A DNA stretch of 9,537 nucleotides from Gammaproteobacteria bacterium. GTDB taxonomy: Bacteria > Pseudomonadota > Gammaproteobacteria > Chromatiales > Chromatiaceae. Shown here piece by piece: positions 1-7,235 of this stretch. A program made the position numbers and the translations under genes. Every line of letters begins with the position of its first letter. Position 1 is the stretch's first letter. The DNA is taken from contig JAUXDV010000056.1 of assembly GCA_030620735.1 (NCBI GenBank), positions 1 through 9,537 of the forward strand. Direction: 5' to 3'. The notes under the pieces were generated by a model. The model saw nothing but the letters and a program-made list of their open reading frames with translations, made no database searches and was not told where the DNA came from.

Positions 1-3
1 CCA

Positions 4-27
4 ACTGCAAACTGATGACTGCAAACT
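4..27. repeat. Short direct repeat, two 10-bp copies
   Basis: The decamer ACTGCAAACT occurs at 4-13 and again at 18-27, a 14-bp period. It lies upstream of dapA at the very edge of the window, so further copies to the left cannot be seen. It could be the end of a tandem array, an operator, or chance. No function is assigned. Confidence 0.4.
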
Positions 28-56
28 TTACTCGCCGTCGTTTTTTCATTCTGAGC

Positions 57-85
57 TGTTCATCACTACTTCTACACTGTAAAAT
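57..85 (+). promoter_or_regulatory. Candidate sigma-70 promoter for dapA
   Basis: A good -10-like hexamer, TAAAAT, lies at 80-85. A poor -35-like hexamer, TGTTCA, lies at 57-62, with a 17-bp spacer. Transcription would begin near 92 and leave a leader of about 22 nt before the dapA ATG. Only the -10 match is convincing. No operator or riboswitch structure was seen in the 114 bases before dapA. Confidence 0.25.
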
Positions 86-114
86 TGCACAAATATGTCT
101 GTGGAAAATAGTTG

Positions 115-1002
115 ATGATCTCTGGAAGTATTGTTGCACTCGTTACGCCCATGCAGGAGGATGGCAGTGTTGATTATGAAATACTGCATCATCTGGTTGA
201 CTGGCATGTGGGGGAGGGAACAGATGCAATTGTCTCTGTTGGCACCACCGGGGAGTCTGCGACCCTTGGGCAGGAGGAGCATTGCCAGGTTATCCGCCGC
301 ACTATCGAGTTTGCTAATAAGCGAATTCCGGTGATTGCAGGGACAGGTGCAAACGCAACAAGCGAGGCAGTTCACCTGACAAAGCGCGCTGCAGAGATGG
401 GGGCAGACGCTTGCCTGCTGGTCACTCCATATTACAACAAACCGACCCAGGAAGGACTTTACCGTCACTACATGACTGTTGCTGATGCCGTCGATGTAGA
501 GCAAATTCTGTATAACGTCCCCGGTCGTACCGCTGTTAATATGTCAATTGAAACCTCAGCCCGGCTTTCGCATCATGAGAATATAATTGGTCTGAAAGAG
601 GCGGCTGATGACAGTGCTGATCGTGTTGCGCCTTTACGGCAACTCTGTGGTGATGATTTTGTGCTCTATAGCGGCAATGATGACAGCGCCAGGCAGTTTG
701 TACTCAATGGCGGCAATGGCGTTATCTCCGTGACATCAAATGTGGCGCCGAAATTGATGCATCAAATGATTGCAGCGGCCATTGCCGGAGACACTGAGGG
801 CGCCGCCAGATTTGATCAACCTCTTCAACTCCTGCACGAACGTCTGTTTGTTCAAAGCAGTCCCATTCCTGTGAAGTGGGCGCTTGAGCAGATGGGGCGT
901 ATAGGAAACGGTATACGTCTGCCCCTGACATGGCTGGAAGCGGAGTTCCACGAAACTGTCCGCGAAGCCATGCAACAGGCAGGTGTCATTCAAAATTCAT
1001 GA
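115..1002 (+). CDS. dapA: 4-hydroxy-tetrahydrodipicolinate synthase
   Basis: DapA condenses pyruvate with L-aspartate-4-semialdehyde in the cytoplasm. This is the first committed step to diaminopimelate (peptidoglycan) and lysine. The protein is 295 aa, close to the usual 290-300, and opens MISGSIVALVTPM. Active-site residues fall at E. coli numbering: Thr44 and Thr45 in GTTGES, Tyr107 in PYYNKP, Tyr133 and Arg138 in YNVPGRT, and the Schiff-base Lys161 in GLKEA. The ATG at 115 is preferred over the TTG at 112 because it gives the family N-terminus and has a GGAAA stretch at 103-107 upstream. The stop at 1000-1002 overlaps a possible ATG (999) of the next gene, so dapA and bamC are probably one transcript. 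All key catalytic residues are present, so it should be active. Confidence 0.97.
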   Translation: MISGSIVALVTPMQEDGSVDYEILHHLVDWHVGEGTDAIVSVGTTGESATLGQEEHCQVIRRTIEFANKRIPVIAGTGANATSEAVHLTKRAAEMGADACLLVTPYYNKPTQEGLYRHYMTVADAVDVEQILYNVPGRTAVNMSIETSARLSHHENIIGLKEAADDSADRVAPLRQLCGDDFVLYSGNDDSARQFVLNGGNGVISVTSNVAPKLMHQMIAAAIAGDTEGAARFDQPLQLLHERLFVQSSPIPVKWALEQMGRIGNGIRLPLTWLEAEFHETVREAMQQAGVIQNS

Positions 1003-1016
1003 ATCAATCGGTGATT

Positions 1017-2171
1017 ATGATGAAAATAAATCCAATCCATATAGTCGTTGCCGGCATGCTTGTTTTCGGACTCTCTGCCTGTGGGTCGATGAATGTAGGC
1101 AGCGCCCTGCCGGACAAGAAGGTTGATTATAAAAAATCGCGACAGGCGAGTGGAAACCTGGAAATTCCACCCGATCTCACCAGTGATACTATGGCGGAGG
1201 GCGGTGTTGACTTTGGCGGGACGAGTCCTGCAGTGACAACTTACTCGGCCTACAAGTCTGGCAAGAGAAAGGCCGGAAGTGGTGGTGGACGTGAAGTTCT
1301 GCCGCTAAATCCAAACATCGAGATGCGAAACGATGGTGATAAGCACTGGCTGGTGATTCAGGGGTCGCCAAATGCGGTGTGGGGCAAGACCATCGATTTC
1401 TGGCAGGAGATGGGGATTGTTCTGGTTGAGCAGGACCCAACAGCAGGTGTAATGCGCACCGACTGGATAGAGAACAGGGCCAATATCAAGTCTGATTTCG
1501 TCACCAATTTTGTACGCAAGACACTCAACAGTCTCTACTCGTCCGGAACCCGTGATCAGTTTCGCGTCAGGCTGGAACGTGGCTCATCGGGCAGGACCGA
1601 ATTCTACCTGACGCATTCCCAAATGGTTGAAAAACTGGTTGGTGAGTTTGGTTCCACAGATGTCGAAGCGGATCGTTCTGTATGGACGCAGGGCAAGCCT
1701 GATCACGAGCTCGAAGCCATCATGCTGAACAAGATCATGGCCTACATGGGGGCATCCGACCAGCGCAGCCGCCAGGTTTCATCGGCCTCTTCCAGCGGCA
1801 AGCCTCTCTCTCAGCTGACAACATCAGGCACTCCCAGGTTGCAGGTGTATAGCGATTTTCCACGTACCTGGAGATTGGTTGGCATCGCCATGAACCGCGT
1901 CGGGTTTACGGTTGAAGACCGCAATCGCTCAAACGGCGCCTACTACGTTCGCTACAATGCCCCGGATGCGGACCAGCCAAAAGAGGGGATGTTGTCAAAA
2001 ATGGCATTCTGGAAAAAGGATGACAAGGATGCGGCTCAACGCTATGTGATCCAGGTACAGGAAGTCAGTTCATCTGAATCTTCCGTAACGATTCTAAATG
2101 AGGATGGTTCCCCTGCGGATGCAGCGACTTCAAGGCGTATGCTCTCATTGATTCATGGCCAGTTGCGTTAA
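1017..2171 (+). CDS. bamC: Outer membrane protein assembly factor BamC (NlpB) lipoprotein
   Basis: BamC is an accessory lipoprotein of the BAM complex that inserts beta-barrel proteins into the outer membrane, and it contacts BamD. The sequence starts with a hydrophobic signal peptide ending in the lipobox LSAC, with Cys22 as the lipidation site. An unstructured segment follows with the conserved Tyr38 and LEIPPDLT at about 48-55, the region known to bind BamD. Two helix-grip-like domains follow at about 100-225 and 275-384, separated by a Ser-rich linker. At 384 aa it is longer than E. coli BamC (344 aa). The start is uncertain: ATG at 1017 or 1020 gives a normal 21-22-residue signal peptide with an early Lys. 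ATG at 999 overlaps the dapA stop as ATGA and gives six more residues. No start has a strong ribosome binding site. dapA-bamC adjacency is standard in gammaproteobacteria and supports the call. Confidence 0.9.
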   Translation: MMKINPIHIVVAGMLVFGLSACGSMNVGSALPDKKVDYKKSRQASGNLEIPPDLTSDTMAEGGVDFGGTSPAVTTYSAYKSGKRKAGSGGGREVLPLNPNIEMRNDGDKHWLVIQGSPNAVWGKTIDFWQEMGIVLVEQDPTAGVMRTDWIENRANIKSDFVTNFVRKTLNSLYSSGTRDQFRVRLERGSSGRTEFYLTHSQMVEKLVGEFGSTDVEADRSVWTQGKPDHELEAIMLNKIMAYMGASDQRSRQVSSASSSGKPLSQLTTSGTPRLQVYSDFPRTWRLVGIAMNRVGFTVEDRNRSNGAYYVRYNAPDADQPKEGMLSKMAFWKKDDKDAAQRYVIQVQEVSSSESSVTILNEDGSPADAATSRRMLSLIHGQLR

Positions 2172-2234
2172 CTTCAAAGTCTGTAATCTTTGAGTGGTCA
2201 TTATCTTTAACAATGAGTCAAATTTCAATAATGA

Positions 2235-2296
2235 CTCTCGCCAAGACGCAAAGCTTGCCAAGAAAAACCTTTGCGGTCTTTGCGCCTTGGCGAGAG
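2235..2296. repeat. 62-bp inverted repeat, REP/MITE-like palindrome
   Basis: The left arm at 2235-2253 (CTCTCGCCAAGACGCAAAG) and the right arm at 2278-2296 (CTTTGCGCCTTGGCGAGAG) pair over 19 bp with one mismatch. Inside, GCCAAG (2257-2262) can pair imperfectly with CTTTGC (2269-2274), which extends the hairpin. The arms consist of degenerate units of about 8 bp resembling CTTTGCGN, so the element is both palindromic and internally repetitive. A second inverted pair lies just outside, GAGTCA at 2215-2220 and TGACTC at 2232-2237. There is no T-tract, so it is a poor intrinsic terminator, though a transcript could fold into a strong stem. It looks like a dispersed intergenic repeat between bamC and the hydrolase gene. 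The rest of the 2172-2363 gap shows no gene. Confidence 0.75.
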
Positions 2297-2363
2297 AAAA
2301 TGGTCACTTCCATGCTTCGTCAGTCTGAGACTTGATTTCGCTGGATATGAGCATGGAGCAGGG

Positions 2364-3125
2364 ATGAAATTACTCTCGCTTGGCAGCGGCAGTGGTGGCA
2401 ATGCGACGCTGCTGCAGTCAGGGGGAACCACACTGCTGATTGATTGTGGCTTCTCTCTCAGAGAGCTAGAGTCACGTCTTGCAAAGGCAGATCTCACAGC
2501 ATCCTGCATTGACGCATTGTTGCTGACCCATGAGCATGGTGACCACGTCAAGGGGGCTGCAACACTGAGTCGGCGTTACAATGTGCCTGTCTGGGCTACT
2601 GCCGGCACCAGCCGTGGCTGCAAATGGCATCAGGATTCACATATTCACCATTTCCATGCCAATGGCGCCTCCTTTCGTATCGGAGAAGTCGATGTCACAC
2701 CTTTTACAGTTCCTCATGACGCATCAGAGCCCTGTCAGTATGTCTTCCAGGCGAATCAAAAACGCCTGGGCATCCTCACAGATACAGGTTGCATTACGAC
2801 ACATATCGTTTCACAGTTGCAGGGACTGGATGCGCTGGTGCTCGAATTCAATCATGACATCAACATGCTCGAGAAGGGGCCTTATCCACCGTTTCTTCAA
2901 CGCCGTGTTGGTGGAAATCATGGGCATCTCAATAACTGCCAGTCGGCCGATCTGCTACGGCAGCTTGATCACCACAGATGGGAGCATCTGATCTGCGCAC
3001 ATATCAGCGAAAAGAATAATGCAGAGCAGCTGGTTCGTGATGCCGTACAGGGCGTCGATGGTTCACTCAATGAGCGATTGCAGATTCTTGAACAGCATGG
3101 CCCCAGCCAGTGGTTCGCTCTATGA
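2364..3125 (+). CDS. Metallo-beta-lactamase-fold hydrolase, YycJ/WalJ-like
   Basis: This is a 253-aa protein of the metallo-beta-lactamase superfamily, probably a two-metal phosphodiesterase or nuclease. Metal ligands are visible: THEHGDH at 55-61 (His56, His58, Asp60, His61), His118 in VPHDA, Asp140 in LTDTG, and His213 in AHISEKNN. The N-terminal SLGSGSGGNA and the C-terminal AHISEKNN are characteristic of the YycJ/WalJ subgroup, some members of which are reported to have 5'-3' exonuclease activity; the substrate here is unknown. The ATG at 2364 is chosen because GGAG at 2355-2358 precedes it and the family N-terminus begins MKLLSLGSGS. Longer reading frames start inside the upstream repeat. 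A homologous gene follows bamC in Pseudomonas, so the position is conserved rather than acquired. No signal peptide is present, so it is likely cytoplasmic. Confidence 0.88.
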   Translation: MKLLSLGSGSGGNATLLQSGGTTLLIDCGFSLRELESRLAKADLTASCIDALLLTHEHGDHVKGAATLSRRYNVPVWATAGTSRGCKWHQDSHIHHFHANGASFRIGEVDVTPFTVPHDASEPCQYVFQANQKRLGILTDTGCITTHIVSQLQGLDALVLEFNHDINMLEKGPYPPFLQRRVGGNHGHLNNCQSADLLRQLDHHRWEHLICAHISEKNNAEQLVRDAVQGVDGSLNERLQILEQHGPSQWFAL

Positions 3126-3136
3126 ATGAAATCTCC

Positions 3137-3165
3137 TGATTTATCATTTGCCGTTGGTGTAAAAT
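3137..3165 (+). promoter_or_regulatory. Candidate promoter for purL
   Basis: A -10-like TAAAAT lies at 3160-3165, with a weak -35-like TGATTT at 3137-3142 and a 17-bp spacer. It sits in the 74-bp gap between the hydrolase stop and the purL ATG, so purL may be transcribed at least partly on its own. No PurR-like operator (ACGCAAACGTTTTCNT type) was recognised. The -35 match is weak. Confidence 0.25.
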
Positions 3166-3199
3166 CACTATCCATTCTCTCCACCATTCCTGAACGGCA

Positions 3200-6100
3200 A
3201 TGCAGATCATCTCTGGTTCTCCCGTCTATTCGGCTTTTCGTCTGCAAAGACTCCAACAGCAACTCTCCGGCCTGCTTGACGACGATGTCACTATCGCCGC
3301 GCATTATCTCCATTTCGTCGATTATGTTGAGCAGATTTCTCCTCGGGAGCTGGAAATTCTGCAGCAGATACTGACCTATGGCCGGGAATCCGATCATTAC
3401 CATCTCGATGATCATGGATTGCTGATCGTAGCGCCGCGCAGCGGAACCATCTCTCCCTGGTCGACCAAGGCGACAGACATTGCACACAACTGTGGACTGC
3501 AGTGCGTCGAGCGCATCGAAAGGGGAGTTGCATTCAACCTGCTGATCAATGGAGCCGAGGCTGATGATGCAGCGCTGGCGGTAGCGGCCGGAATGCTGCA
3601 TGACCGCATGACGGAGTCAACTTTCATGACAGCCACTGAGGCGCTGCAGCAGATGTTTACGCATGCGCAGCCGCAGCCCTATCGCAGTGTTGATGTGCTG
3701 CAGGGCGGGCAGGGCGCATTGCAGCAGGCCAATGTGGAGTGGGGGCTGGCGCTATCGGATGATGAGATTGACTATCTGCTTGAGAGTTTTGTTGCGCTTG
3801 GCAGGAATCCAAATGATATAGAGCTGATGATGTTCGCCCAGGCGAACTCGGAGCATTGCCGCCACAAGATCTTTAATGCGGACTGGGTTATCGATGGAGT
3901 CACTCAACCCCGTACACTCTTCTCCATGATCAGACATACTACCAGTCAGTCTCCTGACGGGGTGCTTTCCGCCTATTCAGACAATGCTGCGGTGATTGCA
4001 GGCAATGCCGGTCAACGCTTTTTTCCACAAGCTGGTGACCACAGTTACGGCTATCATGAGGAGGATATCCATATCCTGGTGAAGGTCGAAACCCATAATC
4101 ATCCGACTGCGATCTCTCCTGATCCGGGGGCGGCAACAGGTGCAGGCGGTGAAATCAGGGATGAGGGTGCCACCGGAAAAGGCAGCAAGCCCAAGGCGGG
4201 TTTGACCGGCTTCTCGGTCTCCAATCTGCGTATTCCGCATGCACAGCAGCCGTGGGAGACGGATCACGGCAAGCCGGATCGGATTGTTTCTGCACTGGAT
4301 ATTATGCTGCAAGGACCGATTGGCGCGGCATCATTCAACAATGAGTTTGGACGTCCCAATCTGTGCGGCTATTTCCGTACCTTTGAAGAACGGATCTCCA
4401 GCGGTGCGGGCAGTGAACTGCGCGGCTATCACAAACCCATCATGCTGGCTGGCGGCCTGGGCAATATTCGCGACGAGCATATCCATAAAAACACTTTTCC
4501 TGTCGGCTCGCCGCTGGTGGTTCTCGGCGGCCCGGCAATGCTGATTGGCCTCGGCGGCGGGGCAGCCTCCTCGATGACATCGGGAACTTCAGCTGAGGAT
4601 CTCGATTTTGCCTCGGTTCAGCGCAGTAATCCGGAGATGGAACGGCGCTGCCAGGAAGTCATCGATCGCTGCTGGGGGCGTGGCGAGCACAACCCCATCC
4701 TCTTTATCCATGATGTGGGCGCAGGCGGGCTCTCCAACGCGCTGCCTGAGCTGGTGCATGATGCAGATCGCGGCGGTCAATTCGAGCTGCGTGAAGTCAA
4801 CAATGACGATCCCGGCATGACTCCCATGGAGATCTGGTGCAACGAGGCACAGGAACGCTACGTGATGGCCGTTGACAGCGACAGGCTGGATGAGTTTCGC
4901 AGCATTTGCGAACGCGAACGCTGTCCCTGTGCGATCGTCGGAACGGCAACGGATGAAAATCATCTGCTGCTGGGCGATCGCCATTTCAACAATCAGCCGA
5001 TTGATATGCCGATGCCGCTGCTGTTCGGCAAGCCGCCGAAGATGCTGCGCGATGTTATTTCCCGGCAGGCCTTGCCTGCAGCGCTTGATCTTCCTGATGT
5101 ATCGCTCAAAGAGATGGCCTTGCGGGTGTTAAGACTTCCGGCTGTCGCTGACAAGAGTTTTCTCATTACCATTGGCGATCGTTCGATTACCGGACAGGTC
5201 GCTCGCGATCAGATGGTGGGACCATGGCAGGTTCCCGTGGCGGACTGTGCAGTCACGCTCAGTGACTATATCAACACCAGCGGCGAATGCATGGCCGTTG
5301 GTGAGCGTACACCGCTGGCGCTGATCGATGCGCCGGCATCGGGACGCATGGCCATTGGCGAAGCGCTGACCAATATTGCGGCGGCAGCCATTAATCATGC
5401 TGGGGATATCAAGCTCTCGGCCAACTGGATGGCGGCGGCCGGCCATGCCGGAGAAGATGCCAATCTCTATGCGACGGTTGAGGCCGTTGCCATGGAACTC
5501 TGCCCTGCACTGGGCATCGCCATCCCGGTCGGCAAGGATTCGATGTCGATGAAGAGCGTGTGGAAGGATTCCACCAGCGGTGAAAATGTGGAGATGGCGG
5601 CCCCTCTCTCACTGATTATCTCTGCATTTGCGCCGGTCGCTGATGTGCGCCGCACCCTGACGCCTCAATTGCGTACCGACTGTGGGGAAACGCAGCTGAT
5701 TCTCGTTGACCTCGGACAGGGGAAGAACCGGCTTGGCGGCAGCGCCCTGGCTCAGGTCTACAAGCAGGTCGGGGATCAGTGCCCGGATGTGGATGACCCG
5801 TTGATGCTTAAGGGGTTCTTCGATGCCGTACAGTTGCTGAATCGCCAGGAATTGCTGCTCGCCTATCATGACCGTTCTGACGGCGGCGTTTTCACAACGC
5901 TTGCGGAGATGGCTTTTTCCGGAAATTGCGGTTTGCACATCAATCTTCCCGCTGGGGAAGAGGGTGATGCCGGGGCGCTCTTCAATGAAGAGCTGGGTGC
6001 TGTCCTGCAGGTAAGAAGAGAGGATGTAGAGCAGGTGCTCTCCATACTGCAGCAGCAGGGGCTGGGCCACTGCAGTCATCTTATCGGTGCGCCGCTGATC

Positions 6101-7096
6101 GATGATGAGAGGATTCAATTTGATCGCGATGGCAGAAACATACTCGCTGCACAGCGCAGCGAGCTGCGAAAAATCTGGTCTGAAACCAGCTGGCGCATGC
6201 AGTCACTGCGGGACAACCCGCAATGTGCGGATGAGGAGTATCAGCGCATCGGCAGCGCCGATCCGGGATTGTCGCCGCTGCTGACATTCGATGCCGATGA
6301 TGAGATCGGCGCAGCCATGATCAACTCAGGGTCCAGGCCTAAGATTGCCGTGTTGCGTGAACAGGGCGTCAATGGCCAGATCGAGATGGCTGCGGCATTT
6401 GACCGCGCCGGTTTCGAAGCCGTCGATGTGCATATGTCCGATATCATCGAGGGGCGTATTACGTTGCAGCAGTTCCACGGGCTGGTTGCCTGCGGCGGTT
6501 TCTCTTATGGCGATGTGCTCGGTGCCGGCGGCGGCTGGGCGAAATCGGTCCTGTTCCACTCCCGCGCAAGAGACCAGTTCGAGCAATTTTTCCATCGTCC
6601 GGATAGCTTCTCGCTAGGAGTCTGCAACGGCTGCCAGATGCTGTCACATCTCAAGGAGCTGATTCCAGGAGCCAGTGAGTGGCCGCGTTTCGTGCGCAAC
6701 CGCAGCGAACAGTTTGAGGCGCGCCTGTCGCTGGTCGAAATCGTCGATAGCAAATCGATCTTATTGCAGGGGATGACGGGATCACGCCTGCCGATTGCCG
6801 TGGCGCATGGCGAGGGCAGGGCCGAATTTCCAGATTCAAATGTGATCAGCAATGCGCACATCAGCATGCGCTATATCGAAAACAGCGGTGAAGTGGCGCA
6901 GCGCTACCCGGCAAATCCAAACGGTTCTATCGAAGGGATTACCGGGCTGACCACGGAAGACGGCAGGGTCACGATCATGATGCCGCATCCCGAGCGCGTC
7001 TTCCGTTCCGTACAGCTCTCCTGGCGTCCACCCGAGTGGGGCGAAGAGAGTCCCTGGATGCGTCTCTTCAGAAATGCGCGGGTGTGGGTTGGTTGA
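3200..7096 (+). CDS. purL: Phosphoribosylformylglycinamidine synthase (FGAM synthase), single-chain
   Basis: PurL converts FGAR, glutamine and ATP to FGAM, the fourth step of de novo purine synthesis, in the cytoplasm. The protein is 1298 aa, matching the large single-chain enzyme (E. coli about 1295). In order: an N-terminal PurS-like domain (about 1-150); a linker with the conserved ANSEHCRHK near 215-222; two AIRS-like synthetase halves (about 225-1020), carrying HNHPTAISPDPGAATGAGG from His299, a GGGAASS loop and DVGAGGLSNA in the first and GKDSMSMK and DRSDGG in the second; and a class I glutamine amidotransferase domain from about 1045. The glutaminase triad is present: Cys1142 in GVCNGCQ, His1263 and Glu1265 in PHPERVF. 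His1203 in AHGEGR is also conserved. The ATG at 3200 gives the usual N-terminus (MQIISGSPVYSAF), with only a weak ribosome binding site. Everything needed for activity appears intact. Confidence 0.97.
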   Translation: MQIISGSPVYSAFRLQRLQQQLSGLLDDDVTIAAHYLHFVDYVEQISPRELEILQQILTYGRESDHYHLDDHGLLIVAPRSGTISPWSTKATDIAHNCGLQCVERIERGVAFNLLINGAEADDAALAVAAGMLHDRMTESTFMTATEALQQMFTHAQPQPYRSVDVLQGGQGALQQANVEWGLALSDDEIDYLLESFVALGRNPNDIELMMFAQANSEHCRHKIFNADWVIDGVTQPRTLFSMIRHTTSQSPDGVLSAYSDNAAVIAGNAGQRFFPQAGDHSYGYHEEDIHILVKVETHNHPTAISPDPGAATGAGGEIRDEGATGKGSKPKAGLTGFSVSNLRIPHAQQPWETDHGKPDRIVSALDIMLQGPIGAASFNNEFGRPNLCGYFRTFEERISSGAGSELRGYHKPIMLAGGLGNIRDEHIHKNTFPVGSPLVVLGGPAMLIGLGGGAASSMTSGTSAEDLDFASVQRSNPEMERRCQEVIDRCWGRGEHNPILFIHDVGAGGLSNALPELVHDADRGGQFELREVNNDDPGMTPMEIWCNEAQERYVMAVDSDRLDEFRSICERERCPCAIVGTATDENHLLLGDRHFNNQPIDMPMPLLFGKPPKMLRDVISRQALPAALDLPDVSLKEMALRVLRLPAVADKSFLITIGDRSITGQVARDQMVGPWQVPVADCAVTLSDYINTSGECMAVGERTPLALIDAPASGRMAIGEALTNIAAAAINHAGDIKLSANWMAAAGHAGEDANLYATVEAVAMELCPALGIAIPVGKDSMSMKSVWKDSTSGENVEMAAPLSLIISAFAPVADVRRTLTPQLRTDCGETQLILVDLGQGKNRLGGSALAQVYKQVGDQCPDVDDPLMLKGFFDAVQLLNRQELLLAYHDRSDGGVFTTLAEMAFSGNCGLHINLPAGEEGDAGALFNEELGAVLQVRREDVEQVLSILQQQGLGHCSHLIGAPLIDDERIQFDRDGRNILAAQRSELRKIWSETSWRMQSLRDNPQCADEEYQRIGSADPGLSPLLTFDADDEIGAAMINSGSRPKIAVLREQGVNGQIEMAAAFDRAGFEAVDVHMSDIIEGRITLQQFHGLVACGGFSYGDVLGAGGGWAKSVLFHSRARDQFEQFFHRPDSFSLGVCNGCQMLSHLKELIPGASEWPRFVRNRSEQFEARLSLVEIVDSKSILLQGMTGSRLPIAVAHGEGRAEFPDSNVISNAHISMRYIENSGEVAQRYPANPNGSIEGITGLTTEDGRVTIMMPHPERVFRSVQLSWRPPEWGEESPWMRLFRNARVWVG

Positions 7097-7123
7097 ACAA
7101 CAGTTCAATAAACCTAAAGCCTT

Positions 7124-7206
7124 GTCATTGCGAGCGCAGCGCGGCAATCTCTTTCTATGGAATCAAGTCGCTAGAGATTGCTTCGTTGCAGGCTCCTCAC
7201 AATGAC
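7124..7206. repeat. 83-bp MITE-like interspersed element with nested inverted repeats
   Basis: Outer arms GTCATTGCGAG (7124-7134) and CTCACAATGAC (7196-7206) pair at 10 of 11 positions. Inner arms GCAATCTC (7144-7151) and GAGATTGC (7174-7181) pair perfectly over 8 bp. The layout (GTCATTGCGAG, GC-rich spacer, GCAATCTC, loop, GAGATTGC, TCGTTGC, CTCACAATGAC) resembles a dispersed intergenic repeat family that I recall from many unrelated bacterial genomes. It contains no open reading frame and would need another enzyme to move. It fills most of the 139-bp gap between purL and rfbB and may fold in the transcript. No clear T-tract terminator follows purL. Confidence 0.8.
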
Positions 7207-7235
7207 GAATAAATGAGATTCATAGGAAATAAATT

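Noticed and set aside
46..504. Minus-strand open frame of 152 codons opposite dapA
   Set aside because: It is antisense to conserved dapA codons, Cys-rich, has no recognisable motif, and lacks a good ribosome binding site.
930..998. Upstream extension of bamC into dapA
   Set aside because: It would place non-family residues before the lipoprotein signal peptide and overlap dapA by over 70 bp.
2174..2193. TCAAAG/CTTTGA hairpin after bamC as an intrinsic terminator
   Set aside because: The stem is only 6 bp and AT-rich, the loop is 8 nt, and no T-tract follows.
2969..3601. Long minus-strand open frame (210 codons) across the hydrolase-purL boundary
   Set aside because: It lies antisense to two well-supported genes, its translation is rich in Cys/Arg/Ser with no recognisable domain, and it is best explained by codon bias of the real genes.
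5609..6118. Minus-strand open frame of 169 codons inside purL
   Set aside because: It is a complementary-strand shadow of the conserved second AIRS-like half of PurL.
7122..7150. TTGTCA as a -35 box for rfbB inside the repeat element
   Set aside because: At 17-bp spacing the -10 position reads CAATCT, a poor match, and TTGTCA is explained by the left end of the repeat and the bases beside it.
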